Shown here piece by piece: positions 61,593-64,000 of a stretch of 64,000 nucleotides of DNA. This DNA comes from Gordonia prachuapensis (GTDB lineage: Bacteria; Actinomycetota; Actinomycetes; Mycobacteriales; Mycobacteriaceae): the NCBI RefSeq assembly GCF_036350515.1, contig NZ_JAZDUE010000013.1, forward strand, positions 110,047-174,046. Direction: 5' to 3'. Under the pieces are notes generated by a model, which saw nothing but the letters and a program-made list of their open reading frames with translations, was not told where the DNA came from and did not search any database. A program made the translations under genes and the position numbers. Positions within the stretch are counted from its first letter, which is position 1. Each line of letters begins with the position of its first letter.

Positions 61593-63725
61593 CTAGCGCA
61601 CCGGGATGATGCCGACCGACTCCAAAACGCGCACGACGTCGGGATTCGGGCTGGTCACAGTGATGTCCGTGTCGTCGAGCGCACCGGAGTCGGCGGCTGC
61701 CCAGACCGCCGCGGCCAGCGCGGGCACCACCGTTTCCGGGCGTGCCGGCCCGTCGGTCCGAATGGTCGCGGCCGATCCGTCCAGCTCGACATCCCAGCCG
61801 TCATGGGGTCCGATGCGCACGGCGTTCGCCCCCGCGTGCAAGCCGGTCAGATCGCGGATGACGTACGTGGGACGTTGCTCGGGCGGAGCGACGAGCAGGT
61901 CCATCGCCGAGCTGACACCGGTGAGCACCAGCACGCTGTCCAGCCCGACCGCGTGTGCACCTTCGATGTCGGTGTCCAGGCGGTCGCCGACCACCAGTGG
62001 TCGCGACGCACGACTGCGCGCGATCGCGTCGGCCATCAACGGTGCCGCCGGCTTGCCCGCGACGAGGGGCTCCTTGCCGGTGGCATTGGCCACCGCGGCC
62101 ACCATCGACCCGTTGCCGACGAGCTTGCCCCGCTCGGACGGCAGGGTCGCGTCGGTGTTGCAGGCGATCCACAAGGCCCCGTTACCGATTGCCAACGCGG
62201 CCTCACACAGTTCGGCCCAGCCCGTTTCCGGTGAGTGCCCCTGGATCACCGCTGCGGGACGATCGTCGGCGCTACGGGTCACCGCGATGCCGACTTCGCG
62301 CACTTCTTGCGCGAGCCCATCGGTCCCGATGACCAGCGCACGCGATCCCGGATCGAGATGCTCCGCCAGCAACCGGGCAGCCGACTGGGCACTGGTGATC
62401 ACTTGCTCCGCGGTCGCCGTGAAACCCATCTCGGTGAGATGGGTGACCACGTCGGCGGGACGGCGACTGGCGTTGTTGGTGACGAAGTACCGTGCGGTGT
62501 CGATGTTCTCGAGGGTGTCCAGAGCACCGGGCAACGCCCGATGGCCCGCGAAGACCGTCCCGTCCAGGTCGAGCAGCAGCGCGTCATAGCGCGAGGCGAG
62601 TGTCTCCACCGGCCGGTCGACGACGACTGATGCGCCGGAGTCGGTGCCGACTTCAGCAGCCTCCGCCACCTCTGCGGGCAGGGTCGTCGGCGCCGCCGCG
62701 TCCGGGGCGGGCGGCGCTGCCACGAGCGTGTCAGGTGCGGCAGACTCGGCGGCAATGGCATCAGCAGGAACGGCGTCACTGACGACCACACTGTCGGCCG
62801 CGTCATCGCCGAGTGAGTCGTGCTCTGGCCGCTCAGCCTGGGAGGCCGTCTCCGCCGCCTCGGGGTCGGTGAGATCCACGAGCCGCAGCTCAGCGTCGGT
62901 GACATCCTCGACGTCGGCCGCTGCGGCGTTCATGAACCACGTGACCGCGTCGTCCACGCGCCCTGCTGCGTGCAGAGCAGAGGCGTACGCGTAGTACAGG
63001 CGCGCCACCGGGGTGCCGCTGCGCCCCGGCGACAGATCGCCGGTTTGCAGTGTCACCACCGCCTTCTCGGGTTCGCCCAGGTCGATCCGCGCACCGGACT
63101 CGACGATCCGCATCTCCGTGGCATCATCGCCCTCGAGTTTGCGTGCGTCGTCGCTGCGTGCGATCTCGATTGCCCGTTCGGGGCGTCCGAGCCCGCGTTC
63201 CGCGTCCGCGATCAGCGGCAACAATCCGGGGTTGCCGGTGATGCGCCGGGCGGCCCGCAGTTCCGACACGGCCTCCTGCCACTCACCCGCGCTGTAGGCG
63301 GCGATGCCCAGGGTCTCGCGGACGAGCCCGACACGGCCGGCGCGACGACGCGCCGCACGGGCATGCTCGAGGGCTGTTGCCGGATCGTCTTCCAGCAGTC
63401 GGGTCACCATGACGAGGTGCCGAGCGACATTCTCCGCATTGGTCTTGTCGAGCGTCAGAAGATCGCGCCTGACCTCAGTATCGAGGTCGGATGCGGCGAC
63501 GTCGTCGGGGAGCAGCGGCTCGTCGGGACGACCTGCCGAACCCGTTCCGCGGGACGGTCGTTGGGGACGCCCCGCCCTCGGGGCGCTGCTATTTGGTCGG
63601 CCGTCGCGTCGAGCACCGCCGGCGCGACGGGGTTCACCGTCTCTGCGGGATGTATTCGTACGACGCGACGAGTCGTCCCTGCGCGGGCCACCATCTCGTC
63701 GCTCGAACCGGTCGCGGTCACTCAT
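61593..63725 (-). CDS. TPR-HAD fusion: HAD-IIA phosphatase with N-terminal TPR domain
   Basis: From ATG 63725 one open frame of 710 aa joins two parts. Residues 1-75 are Arg-rich and disordered. Residues about 80-300 form helical TPR-like repeats (NVARHLVMVTRLLEDDPATALEHARAARRRAG, GEWQEAVSELRAARRI). A 75-residue Ala/Pro/Asp linker follows, and about 378-640 is a HAD-IIA phosphatase with DLDGTVFAGHRALPG, TNNASRRP and VGDRLDTDIEGAH. In M. tuberculosis these are two genes, Rv1691 and Rv1692; the latter is a glycerol-3-phosphate phosphatase. No stop interrupts the linker here. The start is leaderless. Confidence 0.88.
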   Translation of the reverse strand: MSDRDRFERRDGGPRRDDSSRRTNTSRRDGEPRRAGGARRDGRPNSSAPRAGRPQRPSRGTGSAGRPDEPLLPDDVAASDLDTEVRRDLLTLDKTNAENVARHLVMVTRLLEDDPATALEHARAARRRAGRVGLVRETLGIAAYSAGEWQEAVSELRAARRITGNPGLLPLIADAERGLGRPERAIEIARSDDARKLEGDDATEMRIVESGARIDLGEPEKAVVTLQTGDLSPGRSGTPVARLYYAYASALHAAGRVDDAVTWFMNAAAADVEDVTDAELRLVDLTDPEAAETASQAERPEHDSLGDDAADSVVVSDAVPADAIAAESAAPDTLVAAPPAPDAAAPTTLPAEVAEAAEVGTDSGASVVVDRPVETLASRYDALLLDLDGTVFAGHRALPGALDTLENIDTARYFVTNNASRRPADVVTHLTEMGFTATAEQVITSAQSAARLLAEHLDPGSRALVIGTDGLAQEVREVGIAVTRSADDRPAAVIQGHSPETGWAELCEAALAIGNGALWIACNTDATLPSERGKLVGNGSMVAAVANATGKEPLVAGKPAAPLMADAIARSRASRPLVVGDRLDTDIEGAHAVGLDSVLVLTGVSSAMDLLVAPPEQRPTYVIRDLTGLHAGANAVRIGPHDGWDVELDGSAATIRTDGPARPETVVPALAAAVWAAADSGALDDTDITVTSPNPDVVRVLESVGIIPVR

Positions 63726-63732
63726 AGCAGCC

Positions 63733-63738
63733 AATCTA
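63733..63738 (-). promoter_or_regulatory. -10 box TAGATT heading the long minus-strand train
   Basis: On the minus strand TAGATT is followed by 7 nt and the ATG at 63725. It may drive the whole operon through tlyA, nadK and recN. Confidence 0.5.
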
Positions 63739-63829
63739 TGCCTTGAAGTGCGGTGGCGGTCGATGAACGCATCGCCGCATCGGGTCGAGTCGCCGACCAG
63801 ACGCCGGCAGGAACTCACGAAGACACGCG

Positions 63830-63869
63830 AACGGCCCTGTACTCGAATTGCTTCGAATACAGGGCCGTT
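63830..63869 (-). terminator. rrn operon terminator
   Basis: Two 18-nt arms (63830-63847 and 63852-63869) pair with one G-U wobble around a 4-nt loop that reads GCAA on the minus strand (a GNRA loop). It lies 11 nt beyond the 5S rRNA. Confidence 0.8.
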
Positions 63870-63880
63870 GCTCAAGTTGT

Positions 63881-63999
63881 GTTCGGCGGTGTCCTACTCT
63901 CCCACACTGGTTAGGGTGCAGTACCATTGGCGCTGGAGGGCTTAGCTTCCGGGTTCGGAATGGAGCCGGGCGTTTCCCCTCCGCTATGGCCGCCGAAAC
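63881..63999 (-). rRNA. rrf: 5S ribosomal RNA
   Basis: The minus strand carries the conserved 5S core CGCCCGGCTCCATTCCGAAC and CCGGAAGCTAAGCC, a terminal helix CGGCGG/CCGCCG, and GGGAGAGTAGGACACC near the 3' end. Its 5' end is within a few nt of the window edge. The 23S and 16S genes should lie beyond 64000. Confidence 0.95.
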
Positions 64000-64000
64000 T

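Overview
The window looks like a chromosomal segment of a high-GC mycolic-acid actinobacterium (order Mycobacteriales), most like Gordonia or a close relative. The reasons are GC-rich third codon positions, GTG/TTG starts with 4-nt stop/start overlaps, SecA2, GarA, SteA/SteB, a mycothiol-dependent enzyme, a deazaflavin-type nitroreductase, a DUF4185 protein, and many genes whose start codon lies 6-7 nt after a TANNNT -10 box, which predicts leaderless mRNAs. The genus is inferred from recalled family knowledge; no database search was run.

Region 1 (1-4.1 kb, minus strand): secA2 > pgsA2-like > gcvH > garA, an arrangement also found in mycobacteria. Region 2 (4.1-8.9 kb, mostly plus): a META-domain secreted protein, malate dehydrogenase, PPK2, a polysaccharide pyruvyl transferase-like protein, YlxP and a Mug-type DNA glycosylase. 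Region 3 (9-18 kb): a large SARP/ATPase regulator followed by an FAD oxidoreductase, with three 11-bp-phased direct repeats between them; then a NYN protein coupled to arylamine N-acetyltransferase, an AroE-like dehydrogenase, a SRPBCC protein and a secreted DUF4185 protein. Region 4 (18-28.5 kb): Tex, a class A FAD monooxygenase, an acyl-CoA ligase, a PucR regulator, a GMC oxidoreductase and an aldehyde dehydrogenase. The last four could form an alcohol > aldehyde > acid > acyl-CoA route.

Region 5 (28.6-38.9 kb) is the most accessory-looking part: a hypothetical protein with an Acg-type nitroreductase, a membrane acyltransferase, an AT-richer stretch with three copies of a TCGAGACC repeat, a serine-recombinase homologue that lacks the catalytic serine, a coupled 70-aa protein, a TetR-mycothiol enzyme-MBL-haloalkane dehalogenase series, a 51-aa DivIVA protein, and an epoxide hydrolase divergent from a WYL regulator over a clear inverted repeat. 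Region 6 (39-45.6 kb): PEP synthase with its regulatory kinase/phosphatase, an alpha/beta hydrolase, a Ddn-like protein, a methyltransferase, a FitAB-type toxin-antitoxin pair and tRNA-Pro(GGG).

Region 7 (45.65-63.7 kb, all minus) is a long conserved gene train. Transcription runs from a TPR-HAD fusion gene through a small conserved gene, tlyA, nadK, recN, steA, steB, pyrG, a NUDIX hydrolase, xerD, parA, scpA, scpB, rluB, cmk and der to a small membrane protein. It combines chromosome segregation, division, rRNA modification and nucleotide metabolism. The window ends in the 5S rRNA and terminator of an rrn operon on the minus strand.
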